From: Pseudomonadota bacterium
GTDB taxonomy: Bacteria; Pseudomonadota; Gammaproteobacteria; Xanthomonadales; Xanthomonadaceae
Length of the DNA stretch: 15,757 bases
NCBI GenBank assembly: GCA_023391775.1
Contig: JAEWAG010000357.1
Coordinates: 1 to 15,757 of the forward strand
Direction: 5' to 3'
Positions within the stretch are counted from its first letter, which is position 1; the number at the start of each line of letters is the position of its first letter. A program made the position numbers and the translations under genes. The notes beneath the pieces were generated by a model. That model saw only the letters and a program-made list of their open reading frames with translations, did not search any database and was not told the DNA's origin. Positions 15,083 to 15,757 of the stretch are shown here, one piece after another.

Positions 15083-15757
15083 TCAGCGCCCCTTCGCCGC
15101 CGCAACCACGTCCAACCGCTCCCGCAGCGGGTCGGGCCCGACCACCGGGCCGTCGAGGGTGAAGTCGTTGATGGGTTCGCCTTCGGTGGCATGCGCCGGC
15201 CAGCCGGGGTTGCCGGTGCGGATGAAGCGCACCCAGGTGCCGTGCACCGCATCCACAGCGCGGCGGTCTTCTGCGGTGAAGTCCCGCCCGCCGTGTCGAA
15301 CACGTAGGGCAACTCGGCGCCGTGGTGGGCGCCGCGGGCGTCGGCGCGGTCCTTGGTGGGGACGTAGGAGAACCGGTACACCCAGGCGGCCGGATGCTGG
15401 CGGGCGTAGTGGCGCGCGGGCTCGACGTTGCCGGCGTCGGAGAGGATCCGCACCAGCGATTCGACCGGGCCTGCGCGTGCGATGTCGTAGGCCCGCGCCG
15501 CCGCTTCGTTCCGCGCCGGGTAGGCGTCCATCATGGCGTCCAGCCGCTGCTGCGCCTCCTGCGGCGGGAGACCGTCGAGCGCGGCCTCCTCGCGGTCGTT
15601 GGTGCCGACCAGGAACGGCACCGGCGCGGGGCGGCCGGCGGCGAAGGCGGCGGACGGCTGTTCGGTCACGGTGAGGTCGTCGAGCATCGGCGCGCCGTCG
15701 GTGGCGGTGGGCGCCAGTGCGACCAGGTCGCCGGCAGGCAGCGCCCAGAGCGTGGCG
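15083..15757 (-). pseudogene. Carboxylesterase type B gene, frameshifted and cut by the edge
   Basis: The C-terminal third of a carboxylesterase/lipase of the alpha/beta-hydrolase type B family. It starts beyond the right edge with ATLWALPAGDLVALAPT. Conserved pieces include PFLVGTNDREEA (the acid-residue region) and HHGAELPYVFDTA, which carries the family's catalytic histidine. Near 15281-15290 the frame must shift by one base. In the current frame the protein degenerates into Arg/Pro/Ser-rich residues. In the shifted frame it continues DFTAEDRRAVDAVHGTWVRF, then IRTGNPGWPA, and ends in VVAAAKGR with a stop at 15083-15085. That is a perfectly typical esterase C-terminus. A single missing base explains it, either a recent mutation or a sequencing error. 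The nucleophile Ser lies outside the window. Confidence 0.75.

Overview
The window is high-GC proteobacterial DNA. Gene content and codon use best fit a gammaproteobacterium of the Lysobacteraceae/Xanthomonadaceae type (Lysobacter, Luteimonas, Stenotrophomonas or Pseudoxanthomonas). This is inferred from recognised families (DUF2058, CHASE2 plus M48 operon, a 163-aa xanthomonad-like hypothetical), not from a search. No rRNA, tRNA, CRISPR or complete insertion sequence was seen.

Left part, positions 1-2983. A GIY-YIG-type gene is broken at about 250, next to an intact minus-strand DUF2058 gene. Then comes a minus-strand pair with less GC-rich codons. The upstream gene (1759-2592) has a PD-(D/E)XK nuclease signature. 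The downstream gene (1175-1837) overlaps it and is unrecognised. The pair looks like accessory cargo.

Middle part, 2984-7298. A tightly overlapped minus-strand operon encodes a CHASE2 membrane sensor (4808-6595), a small exported SH3-like protein (4510-4932) and an exported M48 metallopeptidase (2984-4513). It reads as an envelope-sensing or quality-control unit. Upstream, separated by a strong terminator, is a conserved 163-residue protein of unknown function.

Region 7299-8672 has no convincing gene. It contains a striking array of about fifteen degenerate TTGCGCGCAA palindromes spaced 21-22 bp apart, and possible promoter and leader signals for the plus-strand cluster.

Right part, 8673-14731. 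Three plus-strand genes follow each other: a DUF2075 protein (PD-(D/E)XK-like N-terminus plus Schlafen/SF1-type ATPase), then a Gabija-type pair, GajA-like (ABC ATPase plus Toprim nuclease) and GajB-like (UvrD-type helicase). The DUF2075 gene has host-like very GC-rich codons, while gajAB is clearly less GC-rich. The three genes may therefore be a composite nuclease/helicase defence island assembled from two sources. After gajB the sequence falls into gene debris: a glycosyltransferase fragment and a frameshifted carboxylesterase gene that runs off the right edge. That is typical of an island boundary.
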